The position numbers were made by a program, and so were the translations under genes. Source: Castor canadensis (Eukaryota > Chordata > Mammalia > Rodentia > Castoridae). Taken from it: a stretch of 64,000 nucleotides of DNA. Positions 45,536 to 57,981 of the stretch are shown here, one piece after another (positions within the stretch are counted from its first letter, which is position 1; every line of letters starts with the position of its first letter). Under the pieces are notes generated by a model. It ran no database searches, was not told the DNA's origin, and saw only the letters and a list, made by a program, of their open reading frames with translations. Location: positions 62,404,501 to 62,468,500 of the forward strand of contig NC_133394.1 of the NCBI RefSeq assembly GCF_047511655.1, in the 5' to 3' direction.

Positions 45536-46084
45536 TTGTCCCCTGGAATGGTGCTTAATGTTAAATCCAGGGTTTTGGTTGTTTTTTTTTTAATGATACT
45601 GATAATTTTCAAACAGTTTTAAAGAGCATGGAGTTTTGTATTATCTCAGGGACCACAGAGAAGAAATAGGGAATAGAAATAGAGCAGGCAGCATTCGGGG
45701 CCCATCACTCCATTTCTTCCAGATCACATCTATTATACAAATTTAAAGACTCCACTTAAAGTATTGTTTGGAGCAGTTCCCAGACACCATGTCATAATGT
45801 GATGTCTATTCTGCTTTTCAGATTATACTAGCAAGTTTTTAAAAAAAGGGACACCTCCTCATGCGTTTGGTCTCATGACACAGCAAACCTTCCCCTGAAC
45901 TGTGAGGCAGCCTCACAGGAGAGGAGCAGATAAAGTCGTGGACCTTGAATCATTACACTTGGGCGGTGTACTGGGTTCCAGGACAGCCACTGTCTAAATT
46001 ACTCACACGAACCCTGGCAGACTTCTTATTTATTCCTCAGCAGAGATCATTAAATCATTTGGGGTACCCGAGGGCTTCTTGCTG
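45536..46084. other. Unassigned sequence beside the L1 5'UTR fragment
   Basis: No family recognised. The part from 45850 to 46084 is richer in GC and might be more L1 5'UTR of another subtype, but I cannot align it. Confidence 0.4.
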
Positions 46085-46430
46085 TTATCACTTGCCTTCC
46101 TGTGGCAAGTGACTGGTGGGAGGGGTCCCACAGGCTTACGGGTGGAGCTTTAGCTGAGGTGAAGTAGTGGGCCTTTGGAGCGTGGACTTGGTGTGCTTTT
46201 AAGGGCACAGGCCAGTGGAGTGGCAATCCTGCATGTCTGTGGATCCCTGGCTTGACAGGCTTGGGGGGGCGTGGTCAAGCAGAATGGAGATAGTGTGTGC
46301 GTGTGTGTGGGTCTCCACCTTGGCAGGCCTTAGGAGCACAGGCTTGTGGAGTGAATATTTTGCAGGGCTGTGCAGGCTTTGGGGTGCTGGCCCAGCAGAA
46401 TGGAGATCGTGTGTGTTTGTATCTCAGGTG
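46085..46430 (-). mobile_element. L1 5'UTR fragment with repeat array, cut by the gap
   Basis: Aligns by eye with the L1-D 5'UTR at about 62390-62700 (cccacaggcttacgggtgga, gtgaagtagtgggcctttgg, ggacttggtgtgc), then enters the same GC-rich array. Units begin at about 46217, 46283, 46350 and 46404 in the order long, long, short, long, as in L1-D. It runs straight into the N gap. No ORF1 or ORF2 lies on the downstream side, so only the 5' end of an L1 is present. Confidence 0.75.
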
Positions 46431-46630
46431 NNNNNNNNNNNNNNNNNNNNNNNNNNNNNNNNNNNNNNNNNNNNNNNNNNNNNNNNNNNNNNNNNNNNNN
46501 NNNNNNNNNNNNNNNNNNNNNNNNNNNNNNNNNNNNNNNNNNNNNNNNNNNNNNNNNNNNNNNNNNNNNNNNNNNNNNNNNNNNNNNNNNNNNNNNNNNN
46601 NNNNNNNNNNNNNNNNNNNNNNNNNNNNNN
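46431..46630. other. Assembly gap (200 N)
   Basis: Exactly 200 N. The left edge lies in the L1 5'UTR repeat array; the right edge is unrelated sequence. The round size suggests a placeholder, not a measured length. Confidence 0.99.
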
Positions 46631-46789
46631 GACAATCAAGAGGCTCTGATCCCTAAGTAATCTTACTCAGGCATCAGAATTACCTAGTCTTACTCAGGTT
46701 TTCTGCAAGGAATCGATGCCCAGTTGAAATGTTAAGAGTGTGTGATTATGGATCATTCTAAGGATCAAAACAAGATCTGTTAAACATGT

Positions 46790-47095
46790 ATGTTTGTATG
46801 ATCTACTAATATGTAATAAAGCATTTTGTATGTGTTAAGTTCCCATCATGGTAGTGGGAAAAGACACATGAAGAAATACTTGTATCATGGGGTTGATGCC
46901 ATGATAGAAGCATCATCTCAGCGTGATGAGTTAGCAGAGATAAGCATATACATCAACCTGAGAAAATCAAGAAAGACCTCATGGGAGAGATGGAATCTGA
47001 TTTGTCTTTAAACTTGGCTACTAATTGGCCAGATGCAAAGTTAGAGGAAGGAATTTAAGGCAGAGGGAAAACACCGTGAAGGAATAGAAGCTTTA
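46790..47095 (-). mobile_element. Possible L2 fragment
   Basis: aaagacctcatgggagagat, ctttaaacttggctactaat and taaggcagagggaaaacacc resemble reversed L2. Low similarity. Confidence 0.4.
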
Positions 47096-47099
47096 ACAA

Positions 47100-47350
47100 T
47101 TCTAACATGCATTTCATGTTTATTGTATGTCACACATTATTTTAAGTGATGTGTTAAACCACTTCATCTTCTTGACAAACATACGAAGCAGCTATTATTA
47201 GTCTAATTCTATGTGTAAGGAAACTAAAGTATAGACTGTTTAGATAAGTTCCCCAAAGCCAGACAATCAGGAACTGATACAGCATAGAAAGGACTCATTG
47301 TCTGGCTCCAGAGTTCTATTTTCTTAATAACCACTATACTATATAGCCTT
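47100..47350 (-). mobile_element. MIR SINE
   Basis: A long reversed MIR: tattgtatgtcacacattat, taaaccacttcatcttcttg, gcagctattattagtctaat, taaggaaactaaagtataga and a closing ccactatactatatagcc. Confidence 0.82.
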
Positions 47351-47420
47351 TTCTTATGGTTTATTGATGGATGTAGTGAGTAATAAAGTAACTGAAATTC
47401 TTGAATAAAAATACTAGTTT

Positions 47421-47520
47421 GGGGCTGAAGGGTATAGCTCAGTGGTAGAGTGCTTTTGTGGCATGCTTATGGTCCTGGGTTCATTACCTAGCACTGCAAA
47501 AAAAAAAAAAAGAAAAGAGA
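47421..47520 (+). mobile_element. ID-like SINE
   Basis: ggggctgaagggtatagctc with A box tagctcagtggtagagtgc and B box gggttcattacctagc, then a long A-tail. Confidence 0.9.
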
Positions 47521-47554
47521 AAATCTTAGTTTGGGGGAAGGCAGAAGACTGACA

Positions 47555-47990
47555 GGTGTCAGATACTAGTTTATATGTTTTGCTAAGATAGTTATGCTAG
47601 GAGACTCAGAAAGACAAACATCACGTTATTCCTCATATGCAGAATCTAGATTAAAAAAAAGACATGATTTTTTTTTCTTTTGGCAGTACTGAGGTTTGAA
47701 CTCAGGGCCTCATGCTTGCTAGTCTGGTATGCTACCACTTGAGCCACTCTGCCAGCCCATATACTGTAAGAACTTCTGTAAATGTCACAATGTACCCTAG
47801 CATAACAATAACAAATATATGATATAAGACAAAACATGAAAAAAAGACATGAAAGTAGAAGAACTAGTTGAAAAGAGGGAGGGACCACAGTGAGGAGAAG
47901 GAGGAAAAGAGACAGAATGGGTAAGTGAGTATGATCAAAGTATATGATATACATGCATGAAAATATCATAAGAAAATGAAACCTATTTTT
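47555..47990 (+). mobile_element. L1 3' end fragment
   Basis: ORF2 C-terminal codons (ctcagaaagacaaacatcac, ttcctcatatgcagaatcta) followed by a purine-rich 3'UTR (aagagggagggaccacagtg) and the end aagtatatgatatacatgc. A chimeric retroposon is inserted at 47668-47838. Confidence 0.75.
47668..47838 (-). mobile_element. Chimeric retroposon: antisense L1 tail + ID SINE
   Basis: Flanked by aaaaaaagacatga on both sides (47654-47667 and 47839-47852), an exact 14-bp target duplication. Read on the minus strand it starts with about 80 bp matching the reverse of the L1 3' tail module (gggtacattgtgacatttac). It continues into an ID-like SINE (A box tggctcaagtggtagcat, B box gagttcaaacctc) and ends in poly(A). 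Since one duplication embraces both parts, they inserted together as one RNA or by template switching. Confidence 0.72.
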
Positions 47991-49373
47991 TTAAGTTAGA
48001 CTAGACCTTCTTAAATGTCTGTGGTGAGAGTCCAGTTTTTAATTACATGAATTATTTAAACATATCATATATATATGTTTATTAAATATAAGACTGAGCT
48101 GGGCCTGGACTCTTATTCTTTTAACATTTTTTAATTGGAATTCTTCTATTTCTCTAGTGCTATTGTTAACACTTAAGATATATTAGTGAATGAAACAAAT
48201 ACAAAATGCCACAATTCCAGTAAAGGTATAAAATAAAAATAAATGTAATAAGCAAGTTAAGACTTAATATGAGCTAGCAAATTAATGGAAAAAATCAAGA
48301 TTTGAGGTACTAGAATTATACTTTTAAACAGAGTTTTCATAATATATAGTTTTGAGCAGTTTACACATACACATTTTAGGTCATTCCTCTACTCAAAGAC
48401 TACCTGCTAGTCATATAAATCTGTATTCAAAGTACTATTTCACTTTTTAAAAAGACCAAGAGGTTTAGGGGGAATTCCATTTTTTTTTCTTTCAGCCAAT
48501 GCTACTTCTGCCTATCTTAAGCCTTCTCACTGCCAACATTGGGGAATGAAAAAATGGTCCAATATCCTGCTTTACGGTTGAATTTATGAGAAAAGGTCTG
48601 GTAGTCCGTGGGAGTTCTTCTCCACTGGTGAGTGAGCTCTGAAAATAACTATTGCTTAACTGGGAAAAAAAGTGCAATTTTAAAAGATTATGTGAACGTT
48701 AGGTTGCAGTCTTGCTAATTAGATCCTTTCTCCTTGGCCTAGTCTTGTGACTTGACTTCAATTCAGTGCCCTGAAGGATGGATTTACTCAATTCATATTC
48801 TGCACCCACCTGCAGCAAAGAACCAAATTGTTGAGAAGTATCTAACACCATTTGTTCTCATAGTCCTTTGGTATTTGTTGTCAAGAGAAAATGAGTAATT
48901 TGTGGATTTAATGTTGCATTCAGACTTAGAAAGACTTTCTTTCCTATGTACCATAACATTGTCAGCTGTATTTAATGAATTCACATGACCTTGGAGAGTA
49001 TCTTTTTTCCCTTTTGGCATCCATCAAAAATAGAACAACTGTAAGAAAATACTGCCTCCATAAGGGGCAGTTTGAACATAACCAGACAGATGTTTCAAAA
49101 GCATGGTTTTCTTAGTAAAATCTGATCTGTGATGCACAGAATTAGCATAGAGCTTGAAAAATGTCCAAAGCACAAGTTTGTCATTGAGTTGAAATACATG
49201 TGTGCCCCTGCTTGTGAATGGAGTTTTAACAGCTTGGGTAATCTTTTACCCGGATACATGTCTATGGTCTATTAAAGTAATGAAAATGTGTCAGGGACAA
49301 AAAGATTTTGATTTGTGAGACAAAATGTTCAAATTATAACAGTTTTAATAGTTTGTAGGAGTCACCACTACAT
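47991..49373. other. Unique sequence, nothing recognised
   Basis: No gene or repeat supported. Confidence 0.5.
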
Positions 49374-49762
49374 TTTTTTGTGTGACTGTACTGGGGTTTG
49401 AATTCAGGTTCATGTTTGCAGGGCAGGAAGTCTACTACTTGAGTCACATCTCCAGCTCTTTTTGCTTTGGTTATTTTTGGAGAAAGGGTCTTACTTTCTG
49501 CCTAGGCTGGCCTGTATCACAATCTTCCTATTTTATACTTCCTTCTGTAGCTGGGATGACAGGAATGTGCCCTCATGTCTAGTTTCCCCCACTGAGCTGG
49601 AACTGCTTCAGCCTGTCTCATAGTTGAGATGACAAGCATGCACCATTGCACCCAGCTACTGGTTGAGATGGGGTTTTGCAAGCTTCCTGCCTGGGATGGA
49701 CTTGAACCACATTCTTCCTGACCAAGTCACTAGGATTGTAGGTATGAGCCACTGACGCCTCG
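49374..49762 (-). mobile_element. Trimeric compound SINE
   Basis: Three arms in reverse order: an ID-like arm (tactggggtttgaattcagg, ctacttgagtcacatctcc), then two B1-like arms (gcctaggctggcctgtatca, ctgtagctgggatgacagg; then ttgagatggggttttgcaag, cactaggattgtaggtatga). The near-repeat ccactacattttt / caactacattttt flanks it as a target duplication. Confidence 0.85.
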
Positions 49763-51388
49763 CACAACTACATTTTTATATGTAATTTAAAATTTATAGA
49801 GATCTTGTGTACAAGAACATGCATGCAAATTTTATTTAAATCTGTTTTCCTTTCACTTTGTGAATATATGTGTATGTCTTGCCCTTGAGGATAAGTTTTT
49901 CTAACTATTTTAGTAAAATTTACCAATACATCTCTAAACACACGTGTGTATGCACACATATGCATACACCACTCATGTACATCAAGAAAACACCGAAAAC
50001 ATTTAGAGTTTTAAACAAATGAAATCTTTTGTTAATATGCCTCATTATTGTGAATGTGACAACAAAGTGATGTGTATGTATTACTATGCATGAAAACACT
50101 TTTCAAATGTTGGCATTATTTTCAAACTTAAAAATAAACTAATGCAGTTTATGAAAATGTGCATCACAATCTCTTGAGCAGGCATTACATTTTTATGAAT
50201 GTTGCCACTGCATTAAGTCAGTCAACTAAGTTAATAAAAACCAGGAGAGTTATTGCTTGATACTTTTTCTAAAGTGGATGGAAAGGATCACAGAAGCCTA
50301 CTGATTTTCTCCTGTGGAATGATCTTTGATAAGTACTCAGGTCAAAATAGATTTTTCCAGTCATCAAAGAATTTACAAATAAAATGGTATTTAAATATAC
50401 ATGAGACAAAATACCTCCCTCCACCCGTTCTGTTTCCTTTTCTTTTGAGTGTTTATAAATATGTAGGAAAAACCTTAAGTAACTAAATTTCTTTGTTTTT
50501 CATTTGTATTTTTTGCAGGTTGCAGTTTAATCAAATTATTGTAGTGATTATACCATGCATTCAATAACTTTAAAAGCAGGGTTTTAGAAATTATTCTAAT
50601 TCAGCATATATTTGATCTTGAAAAAATAAAGATCTCTGTAAAAGGTATCATATTTAAAGATTTTTATCCCATTAACTACTTCCTACCTATTATATCTCTA
50701 GAAATACTATAAATTTCATGGTGTACTATGATTATTTCACAACTATATAAGTTAAAATTATTTAACATGTATAAATAATTTAAAAATGATAATTTTTGTG
50801 AATTGGTTTTATAGTGATGATGAATATAATGCATATTCATGGAGAATGAAAATAAAACAAAATCTCATAAAATGTAAGGAACCATTAATTAAATAAAATG
50901 ATGACTTTTACTTGTGTATAATGACTATTGTTTTCTGTTATATATCCTTCCAGATTATAAATTTGTCTCTGTGTATATATATGATATTGATATATTTCTA
51001 TTACTTAATGATGTATATTCAGTGATATTTATTATATATATACACACACAAATATATGCTTCTATATATTATAAAAGGATTACATATTATGAAGACAATT
51101 TTATAATCTTTCTGTTCTTTGCTTATGGGAATTAGGAATAAGAAATTTGAATCATTATGGGTAGGTAGAGAAGGTTAGCATGCCAGTTGTTTAAGTATTA
51201 ATTTTGATTTTTATCTTTTCAAAGAACTTATTTCTAATAAATACAGCAAGACAAATACTAAAGTGAAGGTACATTAGGATAACTAAGTCAGTACTTTCCG
51301 TTTTACCCATTCTGTGAATCACATTTAATCTCCTATTAAGACTTTTTAATTTCTCTCTTTTCCTCAGACTTTTAGAGTATATATTCAA
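49763..51388. other. AT-rich unique sequence, nothing recognised
   Basis: TA-rich simple patches occur near 50970-51070. No gene or repeat family is supported. Confidence 0.5.
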
Positions 51389-51788
51389 GTCCCCCTCCCG
51401 CTCCCCTCCCCCCTCACTTCCAGGCAGAACCTGTTCTGCCCTTATCTCTAATTTTGTTGAAGAGAAGACATAAACAATAATAAGGCAGACACAGTGTTTT
51501 TGCTAGTTGAGTTAAGGATAGCTATACAGAGAGGTTCCTAGCATTGCTTTCATATACAAATGTGTTACAACACAAATTGATTCATCTCTAACTGATCTTT
51601 ACACTGTTTCCTGATCCCCTTCTCATGTTGACCTCTGTCACTTTAAGGTTTCTGTATTAGTTCCTCTGGAGTGGGGGCATCAAATGCTTTCATGTTTTAT
51701 GTTTTCTACCTATTCCTATATCTCCTGCATGTGCTCTCCCCTTGTCATGTGATCCAAGTTCAACAAAATTGCTGTATTTGCCCTAGAT

Positions 51789-53369
51789 CTAAATTCCGCA
51801 TACAAGGGAGAACATACTATATTAGGTCTTCTGAGTCTGGCTAACCTTGCTCAGAATGTTGAGTTCCACCCATTTATGTGCAAATGATAAAATTTTGCTC
51901 TCCGTCGTGACTGAGTAAAATTCCATTGTGTATAAATACTACATTTTCTTGATCCATTCATCAGTAGTGTGACATCTTGGTTGTTTCCATAACTTGGCTA
52001 TTGTGAATAGTGCTGCAATAAACATGGGTGTGCAGATGTCTTTAAAGTAACCTGTGTTGCACTCCTTTGTGTATATTCTCAGGAGTAGGATTGCTGGATC
52101 ATATAGCAGACTTATGTTTAGATTTTTAAGAAGCCTCTAAATTTTTTCCAGAGTGGTTGCACCAGCTTGCTTTCCGACCAGCAGTATACAAGGGTTCCTT
52201 TTTCCCCACTTCCTTACCAACACCTGTTGGTGGTGGTGTTTTTGATGATGGCTTTTCTAATAGGGGTGAAATGGAATTTTAGTGTGGTTTTGATTTGCAT
52301 TTCCTTTATGGCTAGCGATGGTAAGCATTTTTTCATGTGCTTTTTTGCTATTTGAATTTCTTCTTTTGAGAAGGTTATATTAAGTTCAGTTGCCCATTTT
52401 TTAATTGGTTCATTGAGTTTAGGAGAGTTTACTTTCTAAGTTCCCTGTATATTCTTTTTATCAGTCCCTTGTCTAATGTATAGATGGCAAATATTTTCTC
52501 CCACTCTGTGGGTGGTCTCTTCAGTTTAGAGGCCATTTCTTTTGTTGTGCAGAAACTTTTTAATTTTATGAAGTCCCATTTGTCCATCCCTTCTCTTAGT
52601 TGCTGCTGCTGGGGTTCTTTTGAGGAAATCCTTGCCTATACCTATTAGTTCCAGAGTGTTTCCTGTTTCTTCCTGCACTAACTTCAGAGTTTCAGGTCTG
52701 ATATTAAGGTCTTTAATCCATTTTGAGTTGATACTAGTACAGGGTGAAAGACATGGATCTAGTTTCAGTTTCTTGCACATAGATAACCACTTTCCCAGCA
52801 ACATTTGTTGAAGAGGCTTTTTTTTCTCCATAGTATATTTTTGTTCCCATTGTCAAAAATGAAGTGGGTATAGTTGTGTGGATTCATATCCGGGTCCTCT
52901 ATTCTGTTCCACTGGTTTTCATGTCTGTTTTTGTGCCAGTACCATGCTGTGTTTATTGCCATTGCTTTGTAATATAGTTTGAAGTCAGGTATTGTGATAC
53001 CTCCAGCATTGCTCTTTTTGCTGAATGTTGCCTTGGCTTTTTGCAGTCTCTTGTATTTCCAAATGAACTTTAGGGTAGATTTTTCATTCTCTATGATGAA
53101 AGTCACTGGGATTTTGATGGGAATTGCATTAAATATGTAGATTGCTTTTGGTAAGTATAGCCATTTTTACTATGTTGATTGTACCAATCCATGAGCACAG
53201 GAGATCTTTCCATCTTCTGTAGTCTTCCTCGATCTCTTTCTTCAGGGTTTTGTAGTTCTCCTTGAGAGGTCATTCACATGCTTTGTTAAGTTTATTCCTA
53301 GGTATTTGATTCTTTTTGAGGCTATTGTAAATGGAATTGTTTCCATATATTCCTTCTCAGTTTGTTCTT
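51789..53369 (-). pseudogene. L1-C ORF2 remnant
   Basis: The C-terminal half of ORF2: text matches L1-A from about [15 protein letters not shown] to the end, with several frameshifts and stops. The endonuclease and the FADD part of the reverse transcriptase are absent because of the internal deletion. Not functional. Confidence 0.85.
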
Positions 53370-53548
53370 CTTGCAGGGTGTTCTTGTGGGCTTCCTTGGG
53401 TTATGTGGTATAGTTTCTTTGTTTTGTTGGAGTCTGGATCTGGGTATCTGTTTTCTTCAATTCCCTCTGAATCCTGTACTTATTTATGTTTGGTGGGAGA
53501 ATGTTTTCCACCCCTTTTTCTTCTTCCCATATTTCCACTAGGTGCCAT
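53370..53548 (-). pseudogene. L1-C ORF1 N-terminal remnant
   Basis: About 60 codons from the ORF1 start (ATG at 53546-53548, MAPSGN) to the deletion junction, with an early stop. It contains the DPDS/NKT motif region also seen in L1-A and L1-D. The coiled coil, RRM and C-terminal domain are deleted. Confidence 0.78.
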
Positions 53549-54305
53549 TTCTGTCCCTGGACTATGTGTAATTTAGTATTAGCTGAGTTACAATAGTAAT
53601 AGTAACAAAACCAAAAAAGAAGGAGAAAAAAGAGAAAGAGAAAAGAAAGAAAAAAATGGAGAACCAAAGAAAACAGCAGGGAGAGATGGTGGACAATCAA
53701 ACAGCAAACCAGACAGACTCTTAAAGAAAGGCAAAAAAAAATCACTGGTTCTGTAACAGTGGAATTACAGTGTTAGTTGTTCTGTTGTTGCTCCTTTAGC
53801 ATACAGTCCTGTCTGTCTTTGTCTCCTAGGCAGGTTTGGAGCCCTCCTGTGATGAGCAGAGGTCAGGCAGGGGCCAGGCAGGATTGAGGGGTGGAGGCCT
53901 GGTGGAGTGGTGATCTGGCAGGCCTGCCACCATGGGGGCCTGGTGGAGAGGGTGCAAGCTTGCAGAATGGGTGTCTGGGGAGCCTGTGGGGCAGAGACCC
54001 AGCAGAGCAGAGATCTGGTGGGCCCACATGGAGCTGGGGCATAGTGGGCATGAGGGGTGGGGGCCCAGCTGAGCGGAGCAGTGGCTGGTGGGCCTATGGA
54101 GCAGGGGCTTGGCCAGCCAGCTGTTCTTTTAGTAAATCATGGCATGGAGAAGACTTCCACAAGCTAGGGGTTCAGAGCGCTGAAGTTTCAGCTCTCCTTG
54201 GTGCTTTACCTCTGCCAAGGGTGTCTCCAGCATCTCAGCAAGGTCCCTGATTTACAGAGCTCACACAGTCTGTGTCTGTGTCCCAGTCATCATCTTGGAT
54301 CCTCC
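53549..54305 (-). promoter_or_regulatory. L1-C 5'UTR with GC-rich repeats
   Basis: A pyrimidine-rich coding-strand segment next to ORF1, then a GC-rich part (53840-54120) with recurring ggcctggtggag and agcagagatctggtgggcc phrases, and a 5' terminus of the catcttggat type shared with L1-D. It differs from the L1-A 5'UTR. Confidence 0.75.
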
Positions 54306-54589
54306 TTAAGTATCTTTATTTTAACTTAGTTTTAATGACTATTTTAATATGATAGGCATCAACAATAATAAACAATGCAGAATCTTTTGCCATGCAAATC
54401 AGAAGAAATTCTTATTTTTAATTATGCAACTATTATTTTAGATCATAATGTACTCATACTGAAAATTTAAATGGTGAAAACTATAAATCTAAAAACTTTT
54501 ATTAATGTCTTTATTTGTACTCAAATCTTTAAATGATTTCCTTTGAATATTTATTTTAAATAGACTTTTTTGTTCTGTTAGGTAAAAAC
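54306..54589. other. AT-rich sequence, nothing recognised
   Basis: No gene or repeat supported. Confidence 0.5.
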
Positions 54590-56654
54590 TGTTAGCATTG
54601 TTATGTCCAAAGTAAATTTGAGCAGGAGATAAAAGGATTCTTTTGTACCGCCCAGCCCCAAATATGCACAGCTTCCCCCCACTAAAAAACTGTTACACAA
54701 GAGTGGTTCATTTGTTACAGTTGAACTTCCGTTGACACATTCATATCACCAAAAGTACATAATTTACAGCAGGCTTCAGTATTGGTGTATATTCTATAGG
54801 TTTGGAAAAATATGAAATGTCATGCAAACACCACTAAATTATCACACTGAGTACTTTCATTGCTCTAAAATTCCTTTGTGCTTTACGATTTCTTCTTCTT
54901 CTCTCTTTAATTTGTGTCAACCACTGGTGCTTAATTTTACCTATAGTTTTGCTTTTTTTCAAAATGTCATAGAGTTGAAATTCAGCATTTAGCTTCCTCA
55001 GATGAACTCCTTTTACTTAGTAATGTGTATTAAAGATTCTCCATGTCTTTATAGTTCATTTCTTTTTAGTAGTGAATAATACTACATTTTCTGGATGAAC
55101 TGTGGTGTGTGTATCCATTTATCTACTGAGGGACATTTTGATTTCTTCCATGTTTTGGCAATTATGTATTAATCTGAAATGAGTATTTGTGCACAATGTT
55201 ATGTAAAAATACATTCATGATTCACTTGAGGAAATACAAAGGTGCACAATTGCTGTAACATGGCTAGTGCCCAATTTTTCAACAGGTTGTTTGTTTTCTT
55301 ATTGTGGTATTATGAGTTCTTTGTACATTTTGTTGGATATAGTCTCTCAGTCTGTTGCTTGACTTCTCCTATTACCTGTTTTGTCTTGTGTATTTTGGTC
55401 GATTGCAAATTTTAAGGAATCGATCCATTTCACCTAGGTTATCAAGGTTGGAAATTCAAATATTCTTGATTATCCTTTTAAGGTTACGAGAACTGTAGTG
55501 ATGTACCTGCTTTCCCTTCTGATTTTAGTGATTTGTGTTCTCTTTTTTTCATAATTAACCCAGTAAAATGTTTAGCAATATTATTGAACTTTTCCAAAAC
55601 TAGCTTTTGATTTTGTTGCTTTTCTCCATTGATTTCCTGTTTTCTGTGTCATTGATTTCTGATTTAATTTTTATTATTTCTTTTCTTCTGTTTCCTCTTG
55701 ATTTAATTTGCTCTTCCTTTTCTATTTTCCTAAGGTAGAAGCTTAGATGATTGATTTTAGGTCTTTCTTCTTGTACTATCTGCATTCAATGCTATAACTT
55801 TCATTTTAACTTCTACTTTTGGTGCATCCTACAAATTTTGATATGTTGTGGTTATTCTATTCTTGAGGTTTTTTTTTCTTTAACCTGTATGTTATATAGA
55901 ACTATGTTCTTTTCCAAGTATTGGGGGATTTTCTAATTATGGGTTTCATTAATTATTTCTACTTTAACTGCATTGTGGTCTGACAGCAGACAATGAATGG
56001 CATCTGTTACTTTAAGTTTGTTAAGGTTTATGCCCCACAATGTGTTCTGTCTTTGTGAATGTCTATGTGAGTTTCAGAAGAACACAAATTCTGCTGTTGT
56101 TGGATGAAGTACTGTATAGATATCCATTATATATAGTTGATTATAGTGGTGTTTATTGAGTTCAATGATGTACTTCCTGCTTTTTTTTTTCCTGTCAGCT
56201 GGATCTATTTCTGATAGAGTATTAAAATAGATTAATTTATTTGTCCTTGCGGTTTTGCCAGTTTTTGTTTTGTACATTTTTCCATTATATAGTTAGGTAT
56301 ATAATTATTGCAGGTTTTTATGTGTTCTTGGAGAACTGGATACTTTATTATCATCTAATGCCCCTCTTAACCCTGATAACTTTCCTTGATTTTCTGTAGC
56401 TTGAAAATGATATGGCTGTCTGGTAATTTTCCTTACTGAAATCTTCTATATCTTAAATTAATGTTACTACAAGGTGATTATTTTATAAATTAGTTTTAGC
56501 ATGGCATATTTTCCCCTACCAATTTATTTTAAATCTTTTAATGTCTTTATATTTAAAGTGAATTTTTTATAAGCAACATATAGTTGGATCTTATTTTTGA
56601 TCCACTTTTGGAATCTGTCTTCTCATTGATGCAGTTAGACTTTTGAATTAAGAT

Positions 56655-56765
56655 AAAAAGAAGTGAAGGAGGGGATGAATTCAACTATGATGTATTATAA
56701 GAAATTTTATAAATGTCATGAGGTACCCCAGTCCAACAATAATATAATAAAAAGAAAAAAGCCAT
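56655..56765 (+). mobile_element. L1 3' tail fragment
   Basis: agaagtgaaggaggggatga, attcaactatgatgtattat, tttataaatgtcatgaggta and an A-rich end: the tail module seen reversed at 19200 and 43350, inserted in the ancient L1M. Confidence 0.65.
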
Positions 56766-57974
56766 TTTACATATAGTTGGATTAATATCTATCATGTATG
56801 TTACTATTTTCAATTTTTGTCCTCGTTCTTTGTTTCTGTTGTAGTCCAGATACTTTCTGCTTTTATACTGTCAACTGAGCAGCTTATATGATTTCATTTA
56901 TCTCTTCTTTTAGGATATCAATTATATTTCTGTTTTTACCTTCTTTGGCAATTGTCCTATAGGATATAATATACATTTACAACTAACCCAACTTTACATT
57001 TAAATAACACTATTCTGCTTTTTTACAGGCAGTGAAAGTAACTTTTAACAACAAATAACACTAATTCCTCCCCCCATTCCTGTCTCACTGCTGTCATTCA
57101 TTATATATAAACACATTTTAAATAAAATATATGTTAGAAAAATTAAGAATAAGATTAAGTTTTAATTTTATTTTCATGTACTTCTCTTATGCACTTTATG
57201 TATATCTAAGTTTCCAACCTATGTAATTTTCCTTCTCACTAAAGTACTTCTTTCAACGTGTCTTTCAAAGAAAGTCTACTAGGAAGAAATTCCCTCAAAT
57301 TTTGTTCATTTAGGAATTTTTTAATTCTCCTTTTGTCAGGGTGCAGAATTTTAATTTGGTAATTTTGTTTCCGTCTTCACACTTTAAGTATTTTACTATA
57401 CCTTTTACTTGCTTGCATGGTTTCTGAGAAGTAGAATGTAACTCTTATCTTTGTTCCTGTTTAGATAGGGTAACCTCTGTATTTCATTGATGATTTTTTA
57501 AATTTATTTTTGATTTTCTGTAGCTTGAAAATGATATGCCCATATGTAGATTATCCAGCATCTATCCTGCATAGTATTCTTTGAGCTTCTGGAGTTTGTG
57601 ATTTGTGGTCTAACATTAATTTGGGAGAAATTTTCGTCATTATTGTTATAAATTGTATTTCTTTTTCTTGCATTATTTCTCTTTGTCTTGTATTTACATT
57701 ACACACAAGTTTTACCTTATGTATGACTTGTGTATGGAGATGTTCCATATTCTTGTTCTTCAGTTTTGGTGTTTTCCATTGAGTTAATTTTAAGGTCAGA
57801 GATTCTTTCCTCAGCTGTGTCTAGTATACTACTATAATTGTTGAAGGCATTCTTTACTTCTCTTAAAGTATATTTGATCTCTAAGATTTATTTTCAGTTC
57901 TTTCTCAGAATCATCTCTTTGTTAACATTGACCATCTGGCTTTGACTTAAGTGTATCCATTAGAGCTTTCTGAA

Positions 57975-57981
57975 TGTGTGT

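Larger units (their letters stand above)
51391..54305 (-). mobile_element. L1-C: internally deleted LINE-1
   Basis: A minus-strand L1 that starts inside the 3'UTR G-rich tract and ends at a 5' terminus with catcttggatcctcc. It therefore lacks the last part of the 3'UTR and poly(A). ORF2 sequence from the stop (51789) up to the middle of the reverse transcriptase is joined at about 53367-53370 directly to the N-terminal part of ORF1. More than 3 kb of the element is missing. No target duplication is visible. Confidence 0.88.

Noticed and set aside
46215..46656. Open frames running through the N gap
   Set aside because: They exist only because N codons are not read as stops.
53360..53375. Splicing as the cause of the L1-C internal deletion
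   Set aside because: No GT donor or AG acceptor lies at the borders when compared with L1-A; a microhomology explains it better.
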